64,000 nt of DNA, taken from NCBI RefSeq assembly GCF_002865645.1, contig NW_020194558.1:1054001-1118000 (forward strand), written 5' to 3'. Under the pieces are notes generated by a model. The model did no database searches and was not told the DNA's origin. It saw nothing but the letters and a program-made list of their open reading frames with translations. This document shows, piece by piece, positions 23,701 to 35,745 of this stretch. How positions within the stretch are numbered: position 1 is the stretch's first letter; each line of letters starts with the position of its first letter. This DNA is from Hyaloscypha bicolor E. Lineage: Eukaryota; Ascomycota; Leotiomycetes; Helotiales; Hyaloscyphaceae. A program made the position numbers and the translations under genes.

Positions 23701-26445
23701 GGATAATTACCGGAATAATTTAAGTTTAACCTAAAAGATAATATTAGCTTTAACTATTCTATTATTATTAATATTTTCTATATTTCCGGTAAGCCTATAC
23801 TCTATATTATTAACGAAAGTACTAGATATTAAGCCGGCTAATAGCTTTAAAATATTAGTATATTATATACTTGGGATACCCTAAAGTAGTATTAGATTAA
23901 TACCTATTTAGGCCCTCCTAATTAGATTATAGCAAATACCGGAAAGTAGTTTACTAATAAGAAGTTTACTTAGCTTACGAATACTATAGGAACCAAGGTT
24001 AAAATCGTTTCCGTAAAAGCTTATAGTTCTATTAAAATTATAGAATACTACTATGGCCCAATTTAATATACTTACCTTATTATTATAGCCAAAATTAATA
24101 AAATTAATAAGAATACTATATTTCAAATAGCTTTCAAGGCTATTAATAATTCTGCTAGACCCAATAGCATTATCCTAACCCTCTTGGTTTACGGTACTTT
24201 ACCCCGAATAACCGAATATAATACCCTATTACTAACTATATTATAGTAATTAGTAGTATTCAAAAAAATAATAGTAGAAATTCAGAAGCTTTAAACTAGA
24301 TATCAGATTACAAATGCCCTAAATACCCGAAATAGTCCTAGTATTACTAATATCTATAAACTTCCCTTAAATTCGGATATTCTCATATAGTATAAAGGGA
24401 ATACCGGTTAATCTGGCAGTTAGGATAGGCCATATAAGCTAGTAGCTATTAACGGAGAGGACTATATACTAGCTCTACCATATAGTAATACCACTTTCCG
24501 CTTAACCTCTATAAAGCCCTTTTATATAGGGAATATTAAGGTTATTACTAATGGCCCCGAACCTGAACCTGTTCCCAAACTCTATAGTAAGGCCAAAGGT
24601 AATACAGGTATAATTTCTCCTGCCATTCCTGCTATTCTACCAAAGTACGGCAAAGAATACCCTTGCAAGAACCCGGATATTACGGTATTCCTATAAGATA
24701 ATAACCTATACGAGAACTCCCGTTAAGTTAAAGTTACTAGCCTCCTAGAAAAGGGTATATTTGAGATTACTTTTAGATCTCAGGTACTAAAGAAAATACA
24801 TATCTTTAACTCCCGGTTTATTAATGAGATCAAGAATAAGGATATAGAGAGAGAGTTTAAGAAGTCGAAACTAGTTATCCAGGCTTATAATAATAGTAAA
24901 AAATATATGGTATTAATATAATTACCTACTATTTAATATATTAGCTAGAGAATTATCCTTAGTATTACTACTATAATAATAAATACTATAGAGCTATATT
25001 TATATAATATCTTATAAGCTTATATTTAATTAATAACCTTACTTAACTGTAATTTTTATATTAACTCACCTTATAAGCTTACTAGAAAGCTAAATCTAAA
25101 TAATGATTCGGTTCTAAAAGTTATAAAACTACTATATAGTATACCGGAAGCTAGGAACTACTAGTTTAAGACTTACTATTCTTACTATATTAATAAGCTT
25201 TTTATAGAATAATTAACTTATAATTCTTGTTTTCTTTATAGTAAATAATTCTTTGAAATTATTAGTCTTTAAACTAATAATACCCTATTTATTAGAACTA
25301 ATAATTTTATATAAGCAAAATAACTAAAGCTTTATAAGACTAAATTCTTAACTAAAAAGTATAAATATCTTACTATTAACTATAATCTCAAGTTTAATAA
25401 AAGTATTATTTATATAAATACTACTAGAATTACTCTTATATAGAAATACTAGTATAAAAACCTCTAAACTATTTCTATAAAGAATACTACTACTATAAGT
25501 AGTAGGGGTACTATTTATTAAGATCTCTCTATTAAGGACTAATATATTACCCAATATACTAGAGAAGTATATATTATATTAGTCTATTAACCAGAAGCTT
25601 TATATAATTTATTAATTACTACTCAAGCTATTAAACCCTCGGAAACTAATATAAAGGCACTTAATAAGTGCGTTTAATAGCAAATTGAGAATACTACCAA
25701 AGAACTAAGATTTATAAAATTAGTAAAGAAGTTCTTATATTTAATCGTTTTTATAGATACTTTATTTGTAAATAATAGAGATCTCTCCTCCCAAATCGGA
25801 TATATTATAGTTCTAATAAACGGAACTAGATATACTAATATTATTTACTAGTTTTCTACCAAATATAAGAGAGTTACTAGAAGTATTCTAGCTTCGGAAC
25901 TCTATAGTATGACTTACGGCTTTAATATAGACAGTTTAGTTAAATCTATAATTAATAGAGTACTAGAAATAGAACTACTATTAGTAATCTATATAGATTC
26001 GAAGTCATTATATAAATGCCTTATTAAATTAGGAATTACTCGAGAAAAGCGTCTAATAATTAATATAATATATTTCTGCTAGGTATATAAATAATAAGAG
26101 ATTATAGAAATCAAATGAATTAAGGGAGAATTGAATCCTACTAATTCCATAATAAAATCGAAGCTAATAAATGCCCTCAAGTACCTAATTAATACGAATA
26201 CCATATAATTGGATATAAAGAAATAGATTAAGTACGGATAGAGCGGGAAATAGATATATGAGATAGGAGGATATTATAAAAGGAAAAGTTATATATAAAA
26301 GGCTATAGCCTTTAATATATAACCAAAATCTCGGAAATAATATAAATATATAGAGTATTTGAGAAATCTAATACTAGGCCGGATTAGGGAATTTGTATAT
26401 AATCGGAGAAAGATACTATTTTTCGCATTTTTAGAGAGTTTCTAG

Positions 26446-26731
26446 TATTAGTATAACTATTTCTTTGGGAGTTATATATGTAGTTACGGGATACGGGATA
26501 CGGGATATAGGCAATAAAACATGAGATACGGGACATGGTTATATGACCTCGCATCCCATTAGTGACTTGACTAGTAAACTAGACCCCTTTAGGCTTAGCA
26601 GATTTAGGGATTACATATTAATACTATAATACTGCGATCTTTACTTCTAAATAATAACAACTTTACTAACTATATATAAATAGCATTCCACGACTTATAT
26701 AACGGTACTATATATTACTAGTAAACCGATA
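26446..26731 (+). repeat. 3' LTR of copia copy A
   Basis: Its length is 286 bp, aligned end to end with the 5' LTR. Most differences are C/T or G/A transitions, so the two LTRs have been mutated independently since insertion. It is followed directly by the target duplication ATTAC at 26732-26736. Confidence 0.88.
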
Positions 26732-26736
26732 ATTAC

Positions 26737-29501
26737 TTTAAGTTTATATTATTTAATAATAAAGAATATAAAAGGCCAAGTTTTTGTTTTTATTTCTTTT
26801 ATAATAATATATAAAACTAATATTAATTATAATAAAATATAAATACTAAAGCTAATAAAGTTTAAAGAAATAAAACTAAAAATAGCAAATATTATTCTTA
26901 AATTATTATAATTAAGAAAATATAATTTAAAAATTAATTAATAAACTAAAGAACTTATAAAATATAATAATAAATATAATATAAAAACACTAGCCTAAAT
27001 AATAATAGTACTAGATATATTAAATTTTTTAAAGAAAAAAGAAAATAAAGAAATTATAAAAGAATTATTAATAAAGAAAAAATTATATATTTATTTCGAA
27101 ATCTTAAATTTAATTAAAAATATTTTCGGAAATTCTTTTAAAGAAATAAGTAATAAAAGCCAAATTATTAATAAAATATAAGAAATATAAATATATATTT
27201 AATAAAGCCAAAATAAAAGATTCTTTTTATATTAATTAAAACTAAATTATAAAATTCTATTTAAGCCAAATTTTAAGCTATTATAAGAATTAATTTATAA
27301 TTTATTAAAAGAAAATTAGAAATATTAAAATTAGAAATAATTTAAAGATTTAAATTACTAATAATAATATTTTTTTTATTTATAAAAAAAGAAAAATAAA
27401 AGTTATATATTATATATAAATTATTATAATTTAAATAATAATATAATCTTAAATAAATACTTTATTTTATTTATTTCCGAAATATTTAACTAATTTAGTT
27501 AAATAATAGTTTTTATAAAGCTTAATTTATAAAATATATATTACTTAATTAAAATTAAAGAAAAATATAAATAAATAATAATATTTTAAATTAGATTTAG
27601 ATTATTTAAATATCTTATATTTTTATTTGGCTTAAATAATAAATTTATAATATTTTAAATATATATTAAATAGTATTTTAAGAAATTTATTAATATTTTT
27701 ATAATTATATATTTAAATTATATAATTAAAGTTCTAGAATAATTAAATAAATATAGGCTTTTTTATATATTATAAAAATACGAATTTAATATAAAAGAGA
27801 TTAAAATTTTTAAATATATTATTTTCTAAAAAGAAATAAAAAGAAATAAAATAAAAGTAATTATAATTTAATATTAGCTAGTTTCGAAAATAGCTAAAAA
27901 AAAATTAGTATTTCTAGGATTTTATAATTTCTATAAATACTTTATTAATTAGTATAATTTAATAATATTAAAAATAATAATTATTTTCGAAAATCTAAAA
28001 AACAAATTTAAAAGAGCCCTAATTCTTATATATTTTAGTTTTAAATTAAGATAATAGCTTGAATATAATATATTAGTAAAACCTATTTTATAAAAATAGA
28101 AAAATAATTATTTATATTTAATAATATTTTATTTAAAAAAAATTAATTATTATTAATAATAATAAAAAAAATATTAAATATTAGAAGTATTTATTAGAAA
28201 AAATATAAGAAAAGATTATAATTATTATAAATTATAATAACTTAAAATATTTTATAATAATAAATATATTTATTATTAATTTTAAAATTATATATTAGAT
28301 AAAATTAAAAAATCTAGTTAATAAATTATTATAAAAACCGAATTATATAAAAGATCTAATAATAATTTAAAAGCTATTATTAAATTCGAAAAAATAAAAT
28401 ATAAATAATTTAATTAATTTAAAAAGAGCCTCGAATTTTTTATATTTAATTTTTTAAAATATTTATATATAAATAAAATAAAAAATAAAAAGATATTATA
28501 AGAATTAAGTAAAATCTCGAAAAATTATAAATAAAATAACTCTTATAAAAGCTTATATATAATGAGAAATCTATTAAAAGATATTAAGAAAAATAACTAA
28601 TTATTTAATAATATAATAATAAATATTTAGAAAATATAAGAAAATTACTTTAATTCGAAAAATAATAATTTTATTTTTAAAAATAGATTATAAATCTATA
28701 AAGAAATTTAATTATAAATATTAAAAAATATAAATTTAAAAAAGTATTTTTTAAAAGAATTTTATAATAATCTAATTATAAGATATTTTAGAAAAAATAA
28801 AATAATTCTAGTAATAAAGAAATTACTTTTCTAAAAAAAATATAAATAATTTTATTAATTTATATTTAATATATTAGAGAAATAAGCTTTTAAAAACTTT
28901 AATATTAGAAAAATTAGAATTATTTCTAATTTCGAGAAAGCTCTAGAATTTAATTATATTAAATCTAATTATAAATCTATTACTAGCTAAAAAATTAATA
29001 GATTTCTTATATAAAAAATAAAAAATATAATTTTTATTATAATATATAAATTAATAAAGAAAAAAAACTTTATATTTATTTAAAAAAAAATTCGAAAAGA
29101 ATTACTTATATATTTCTTTATTATATATTTTTTAAATATAAAATATTAAATAATATTATTATAAATAAAATAAAACTATTTATTTTTATATTTTAAAAGA
29201 TTTTTATTAAAAGTATTAAAATAAAAAAAAGATATTAATAATATTTTATTTATAATTAATTAATTAAATAAAGAAAATAAATATAATACTAAAAAGCTAT
29301 TTATAAATATTTATAAACTTTAATTAAAAGAACTAAATAAAATTATTAGATTTAGTAAAATTTATATAAGGAAATAATTTATTATTAATAATAAAATTAT
29401 TTTTATTTAAAACTAATAAAAAGCTAATAAAAAATTTTAATTCATAAAATTATAAAATTATAAATTAAAATTAATATAGAAATTAATAAAATAATTATAA
29501 G
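26737..29501 (+). mobile_element. Ty3/gypsy pol fragment, heavily RIP-mutated
   Basis: Between the two copia copies the plus strand encodes a ghost of gypsy pol. Read through stops, the segment near 27360-27900 matches RT block order: LFIKKE-K (consensus LFVKKK), YRQLN-like and YPLPLI-like remnants, an EWKTAFRTRFG-like and FPFGLNNAP-like stretch near 27560-27660, then VLE-LNKYRLFY and KYEFNIKEIKFL near 27730-27800, and LVFLGFYNFYKYFI near 27910. RNase H and integrase remnants appear to follow to about 29400. No intact LTR borders were seen. Copia copy A, with its perfect target duplication, appears to have landed inside or beside this element. Virtually every Gln codon is now a stop. Confidence 0.75.
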
Positions 29502-29797
29502 TATTAGTATAGCTATTTCTTTGGGAGTTATATATATAATTACGGGATACGGAATACGGAATATAAGTAATAAAATATAGGTAATAGAATATAAGATACG
29601 GGATATAATTATATAACCTCGCGTCTTATTAGTAACTTAACTAGTAAACTAGACTCTTTTAGGCTTAGTAAATTTAGGGATCATATATTAATACTATAAT
29701 ACTATAATTCTTACTTCTAAATAATAACTTTACTAACTAATATAACTAGTATTTTTATATCTATATAATAGTATTATATATTACTAGTAAACTAATA
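29502..29797 (+). repeat. 5' LTR of copia copy B
   Basis: It is 296 bp, about ten longer than the copy A LTRs because of an extra AATATAGGTA-like word in the short internal repeat. It retains TTTGGGAGTTA, and it ends in ACTAATA. Confidence 0.82.
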
Positions 29798-30284
29798 CTA
29801 ATTAGTTTATATATATAGATTAGAGAAGATTTTAGATTAGTCCTAAAAGTATTTAGTAGCCTAAAATAAATCTAGTCTATTTTATATTAAAGGAGGGAAC
29901 TACTTATTAACTTTATAAAAGTATTTAGTAGCCTATAGAAAAAATATCTAGCTCTTACTAATTAATAAGTAATTAGCTATTTAATTAATTAATTATTTGA
30001 CTTCTATTATTCTTTAAAACTAATTTCTTTTAGCCCCAAAACTACCTTTTTAGAAATCATTTTTTTTATTTATATAATACCTATATTTATAGAATTCTCT
30101 TTCTAGAATATATATCTTATATATATCCTTAAAACTCTTTAACTATTATTTCGATTTTATTATTAAATCGAGTTTTTTAAGCTTTAGATCTTCCCGGAAT
30201 TATAATATTTTACTTCCTAAATTTCTTATTATAAATGAAATATTTAAGGACAAAATATTTACTTTAATACCTATAATATCTCTA

Positions 30285-30420
30285 GATATCTAGGGTATCT
30301 GGTATCTTAATTATTAGGTATCTGGTATCTTAATAACCAGGTATCTAGTATTTTAATTAGGTATCTAAACTAGATATCTAGTATCTAAATCAGATATCTG
30401 AACCAGATATCTAGATATTT
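30285..30420. repeat. GGTATCT/AGATATC word array inside copia copy B
   Basis: The words GGTATCTGGTATCTTAAT, GGTATCTAAACTAGATATC and AGATATCTGAACCAGATATC are repeated several times over about 135 bp. Copy A has only a short version at about 21225-21262 (GGGGCATCTGGCATCTAA), so this is an expansion in the leader of copy B. Confidence 0.7.
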
Positions 30421-33400
30421 TTATTACTAAACTCTTTTTATAAACCTACTATAAACTATCTTATCTTTAAATTCCTCTTACTACAAATTATATATATATA
30501 CTAGGGAGAACCTGAACTTGGTTTAGTATAAATATTAATAAGAAAAAGAAACTAATTAAGAAATAAGAGAACGGTATTAATCCGGTAACTATAATAAAAG
30601 CTAAACTTTAGGAATATATAATTACTAAAATATATTAGTATATCTTATATAAGAAAAGTAATAATAATTTATAGAATCTATTTTAGAATAATTTTAAAAA
30701 CTTTAATAATATAATATATAATTTAATTAACTATATACTTATATAAAATCTTTAAGTCTAACTTTAGTATAATAGTATTTATATTAAATAGAATTATAGA
30801 AACCTTACTATTATATAATTCTTTATTAATTTTACTAAAAAAAAATAAAGAATATATAAAATAAAGCTAATATTATTAATAATAATTCAATTAGAATAGA
30901 TCTTTTTTAGGGACCTATTATATTAGTTTATCTTATTCTAGATAAAACTAGATATAAGGGAACTAGATAATTTTAGTTAAGAAATTAAGCTATTTATTTA
31001 TTTCTTCTAAGTTAAGGCTATTTATTACTTTTATTTTTATTACTACTAGTATTACTACTAAACCCGAACTACTATTAATTAGTACTTACTATTCTTACTA
31101 GAAAGCTTATTAGGAAAGTAGTAAAGATATATTCTAAAATATAGAAATATAATAGAACTAATAATAGTTTTAATTATAAATTTACTATTTTCCTTAATAT
31201 TTACTAATATATAAAGCTTCTAGAAAAGGTACTAGTAAAAGCTTTTCTTATTATATTAAAGAAACTAGTATAAAACTACTTCTATAATAACTAGCTCTCG
31301 AGCTATATATATAAAGAGGCCTATATAAATATTTATAGCTTTTTTAAATACTCTGGTTTTTATTATTAAAATTTAGATAAATAAAATACTATTATTTTAG
31401 TAATTATAATAATAAAAAACTTCAAAAAAACAATATTCGAACTTATCTAAATACTAATTAATAATCTATATAAACTATAATATAGCCTTATTTCTATTTT
31501 ATAAAATACCGAATTTCTCTATAATAAAATTATTATCTTTTATTAAAGCTTATTAATATACTAATATATAATTTCGGACTTTTCTAATAAATTCGACTAG
31601 CTTATTAATAAGCTTTAATTATTTATTACTATTTATAAGAAAAAGTAATAAATTAATACTAAAACCTATTTTACTAATTAATAATACTATTCTTAAAACT
31701 CTTTAAGCTATTATTTATTTAGAAATTATTAATATAAATTTAGCTTTTTTTTTAAAACCTATAATAATTATTTCAAGTCTTATAATTATAATAATTATAT
31801 TCCGAAATTATATTTTATATATAAAAGACCTAAATATTACTTATAAAAATATATATTAGAAAAATAAAAAACTAAAAAACTCGATTTAAAAATAGAAATA
31901 TTTACTTATTTAGTTTTTAAAACTTTTATAACTTTAATAATATTTATATATAATATATTATTAAAATTAAAGAAAAAAGAATAATAAAAAGAATAAAAAT
32001 AAATTAGAAAATAATACTTTTAAAGCTTTATTAATAGAAATAAATAAAAAAGAAAAATATTATTTAAATTTCTATTTTATTTCTATTAAAAGCTTTTTAG
32101 CTACTTTTATTATTTCTATAACTAATATTCTTATAAATAATCTTATTTCTCTTTTTCTTATATATTAAATAATAAATTAAAACTATATTTTAAAGCCTAT
32201 TAAATAAATAGAAAATATTTAGATATTTGTAATTAATAATATATTAAAATATAATACTTATTACTTTTATAGAATTATAATTAATACTAGAGCTTTTAAA
32301 TTCTTAATTACTAATTCTAACTAATTTCAAACTTTATAATAAACTAATAATAATATTAAACTTAATAAAACTTCTAAAAATTAAATTTATATCTTTTATT
32401 AGATTTATAATAGTAAAAATACTAATTAAATAAATATAATTCTATATTATATTTATAAAAAATTTATTTCTATTTAGCTTAGCTAATATAAATAAACTAG
32501 AGATCTATTCTAATAATCTTATTAATTATTTTATTACTTTTACTAAATACTTTATATTTATAATATAATATTTTAGATATTTTTTTCTGCTTTAAAATAC
32601 TATATTATAAAGTTTTATTTCCGAATTTTTTTATTTATAATTTCTATTTTCTTATAAAAAATTAAATTATAATATTTATATTATTATTTTAGTTATTTAT
32701 TTATTAATAAACTCCGAAATATACTAGAATAAATAGGCTATAATATTAATATAAAAGCTCTTAAATATCTTATAAAATACTATAAATAATACTAGAAATT
32801 CGAATAATTACTAAAATAATTTAAGTTTAATCTAAGAAATAATATTAGCTTTAATTATTTTATTATTATTAATATTTTTTATATTTCCTGTAAGTCTATA
32901 CTTTATATTATTAATAAAGGCACTTAATATTAAGCCGGCTAATAGCTTTAAAATATTAGTATCTTATATATTTAGGATATTCTAAAATAGTATTAGATTA
33001 ATACTTATTTAAATTCTTCTAATTAGATTATAGCAAATATTAGAAAGTAGTTTATTAGTAAGAAATTTATTTAATTTATAAATATTATAGGAATTAAAAT
33101 TAAAATCATTTCTATAAAAGCTTATAATTTTATTAGAATTATAAAATATTATTATAGCCTAATTTAATATTCTTATTTTATTATTATAGCTAAAATTAAT
33201 AGAATTAATAAAGATATTATATTTTAAATAGCTTTTAAGGCTATTAATAATTTTATAAAACTCGATAATATTATTTTAATTTTCTTAGTTTATAGTATTT
33301 TATTTTAAATAACTAAATATAATATTTTATTATTAATTATATTATAGTAATTAGTAGTATTTAAAATTAAAAAAATAGAAATTTAAAAGCTTTAAACTAG

Positions 33401-35461
33401 ATACTAGATTACAAATACTCTAAATACCTAAAATAGTTCTAGTATTACTAATATTTATAAACTTTTCTTAAATTCGAATATTCTTATATAATATAAAAAA
33501 AATATTAGTTAATCTAATAATTAAAATAAGCTATATAAGCTAATAGCTATTAATAGAAAGAATTATATACTAGTTCAATTATATAATAATACTACTTTCT
33601 ATTTAATTTTTATAAAGCCTTTTTATATAAGAAATAATAAAATTATTACTAATAGCCTCGAATCTAAAACTATTTTTAAACTTTATAATAAGATTAAAAA
33701 TAATATAAATATAATTTCTTTTATTATTTCTATTATTATACTAAAGTATAATAAAGAATACTTTTATAAAAACCCGGATATTATAGTATTTTTATAAAAT
33801 AATAATTTCTATTAAATTAAAATTACTAGTTTCCTAAAAAAGAATATATTTAAAATTATTTCTAGATTTCAAATATTAAAAGAAGTATATATTTTTAATT
33901 CCTGATTTATTAATAAAATTATAAATAAAAATATAAAAAGAGAATTTAAGAAATTAAGACTAGTTATTTAAATTTATAATAATAGTAAAAAATATATAAT
34001 ATTAATATAATTACTTATTATTTAAATATTAGCTAGAGAATTATTCTTAATATTATTATAATAATAATAAATACTACGGAATTATATTTATATAATATTT
34101 TATAAGCTTATATCTAATTAATAATTTTATTTAATTATAATTTTTATATTAATTTATTTTATAAATTTACTAAAAAGCTAAATTTAAAAAATAATTCTAT
34201 TCTAAAAATTATAAAACTATTATATAATATATTAGAAGCTAGAAATTATTAGTTTAAAACTTATTATTCTTATTATATTAATAAGCTTTCTATAAAATAA
34301 TTAACTTATAACTCTTATTTTTTTTTATAATAAATAATTCTTCGGAATTATTAGTTTTTAAACTAATAATTTTATAAAAGCAAAGTAATTAAAGCTTTAA
34401 AAAACTAAATTTTTAGCTAAAAAGTATAAATATTTTATTTTTAATTATAATCTCAAGTTTAATAAAAATATTATTTATATAAATATTACTAGAATTACTC
34501 TTATATAAAAATATTATTATTATAAATAATAAAAATACTATTTATTAAAATCTTTTTATTAAAAACTAATATATTAGAAAAATATATATTATATTAATTT
34601 ATTAACTAAAAGCTTTATATAGCTTATTAATTATTATTTAAGCTATTAAATCTTTAGAAACTAATATAAAAATACTTAATAAATATATTTAATAATAAAT
34701 TAAAAATATTACTAAAGAACTAAGATTTATAAAACTAGTAAAGAAGTTCTTATATTTAATTATTTTTATAAATACTTTATTTATAAATAATAAAAATCTC
34801 TTTTTCTAAATTAAATATATTTTAGTTCTAATAAACCGAACTAGATATACTAATATTATCTATTAGTTCTTTACTAAATATAAAAGAGTTACTAAAAGTA
34901 TTTTAGTTTTAGAATTTTATAATATAGTTTATAGCTTTAATATAGGTGCTTTAATTAAATCTATAATTAATAAAATACTAGAAATAGAACTATTATTAGT
35001 AATTTATATAAATTCGAAATTATTATATAAATGCTTTATTAAATTAGAAACTATTTGAGAGAAAGATCTAATAATTAATATAATATATCTTTATTAAATA
35101 TATAAATAATAAGAGATTATAGAAATTAAATAAATTAAAAAAGAATTAAATTCTACTAATTTTATAACGAAATTAAAATTAATAAATGCCTTTAAATATC
35201 TAATTAATACAAATATAATATAATTAGATATAAAGAAATAAGTTAAATATAAATAAAATAGAAAATAAATATATAGGAGAAAAAAATATTACAAAAGAAA
35301 AAGTTATATATAAAAGGCTATAACCTTTAGTATATAGCTAAAACCTTAATAGTAATATAGATATATAAAGTATTTGGGAAATCTAATATTAGACCAAATT
35401 AGGGAATTAGTATATAATTAGAGAAAAGTATTATTTTTTATATTTTTTAGAAAGGTTCTAG

Positions 35462-35745
35462 TATTAATATAGCTATTTCTTTAGAAATTATATATATAAT
35501 TATAGGATTCGGAATATAAAATATAAATAATAAAATATAAAATACGGGATATAATTATATAATTTTATATTCTATAAATAACTCAACTAATAGCTAGTTT
35601 CTATTAGGCTTAATAGATTTAGAAATTATATATTAATATTATAATATTATAATTCCTATTTTTAAAGAATAATAACTTTATTAATTTAATATAACTAATA
35701 TTTTATATTTATATAATAGTATTATATATTATTAGTAAACTAATA
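35462..35745 (+). repeat. 3' LTR of copia copy B
   Basis: It is 284 bp and the most degraded of the four LTRs: TTTGGGAG is now TTTAGAAA, and the GGGATACGG words are almost lost. It ends TAAACTAATA, after which sequence unrelated to the left flank begins. Confidence 0.82.

Larger units (their letters stand above)
20452..26731 (+). mobile_element. Ty1/copia LTR retrotransposon, copy A, RIP-mutated
   Basis: The element is 6280 bp with 286-bp LTRs (20452-20737 and 26446-26731) and a perfect 5-bp target duplication ATTAC (20447-20451, 26732-26736). The LTRs begin TATTAGTATA and end near CC(A/G)ATA, as expected if TG...CA termini were mutated G-to-A and C-to-T. Read through stop codons, one frame gives gag (about 22020-22900), then protease (NTRASR in place of DTGASR, about 23160), an integrase-like core (TYLGPPNQIIANTGK, about 23900), RT (RKLNLNNDSVLKVIKLLY, about 25080) and RNase H (TRSILASELYSMTYGF, about 25880; DSKSLYKCLIKLG, about 25998). 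This PR-INT-RT-RH order defines copia. Nearly all stops are TAA or TAG where CAA or CAG is expected, the mark of RIP. The element cannot encode functional proteins. Confidence 0.92.
29502..35745 (+). mobile_element. Ty1/copia LTR retrotransposon, copy B, more decayed
   Basis: The same family as copy A, colinear with it over its full length in the same orientation (6244 bp; LTRs 29502-29797 and 35462-35745). The gag, protease, integrase, RT and RNase H remnants fall at corresponding positions, for example the RNase H end near 34890-35250. It is clearly more A+T-rich than copy A: GGGATACGG words in the LTR have become GGAATACGG and GAATATA, so it has probably passed through more rounds of RIP. 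Two local differences stand out. A tandem expansion of GGTATCT words lies at about 30285-30420, and the flanking 5-mers (ATAAG before, GCTAT after) do not match, so no target duplication is visible. Confidence 0.88.
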
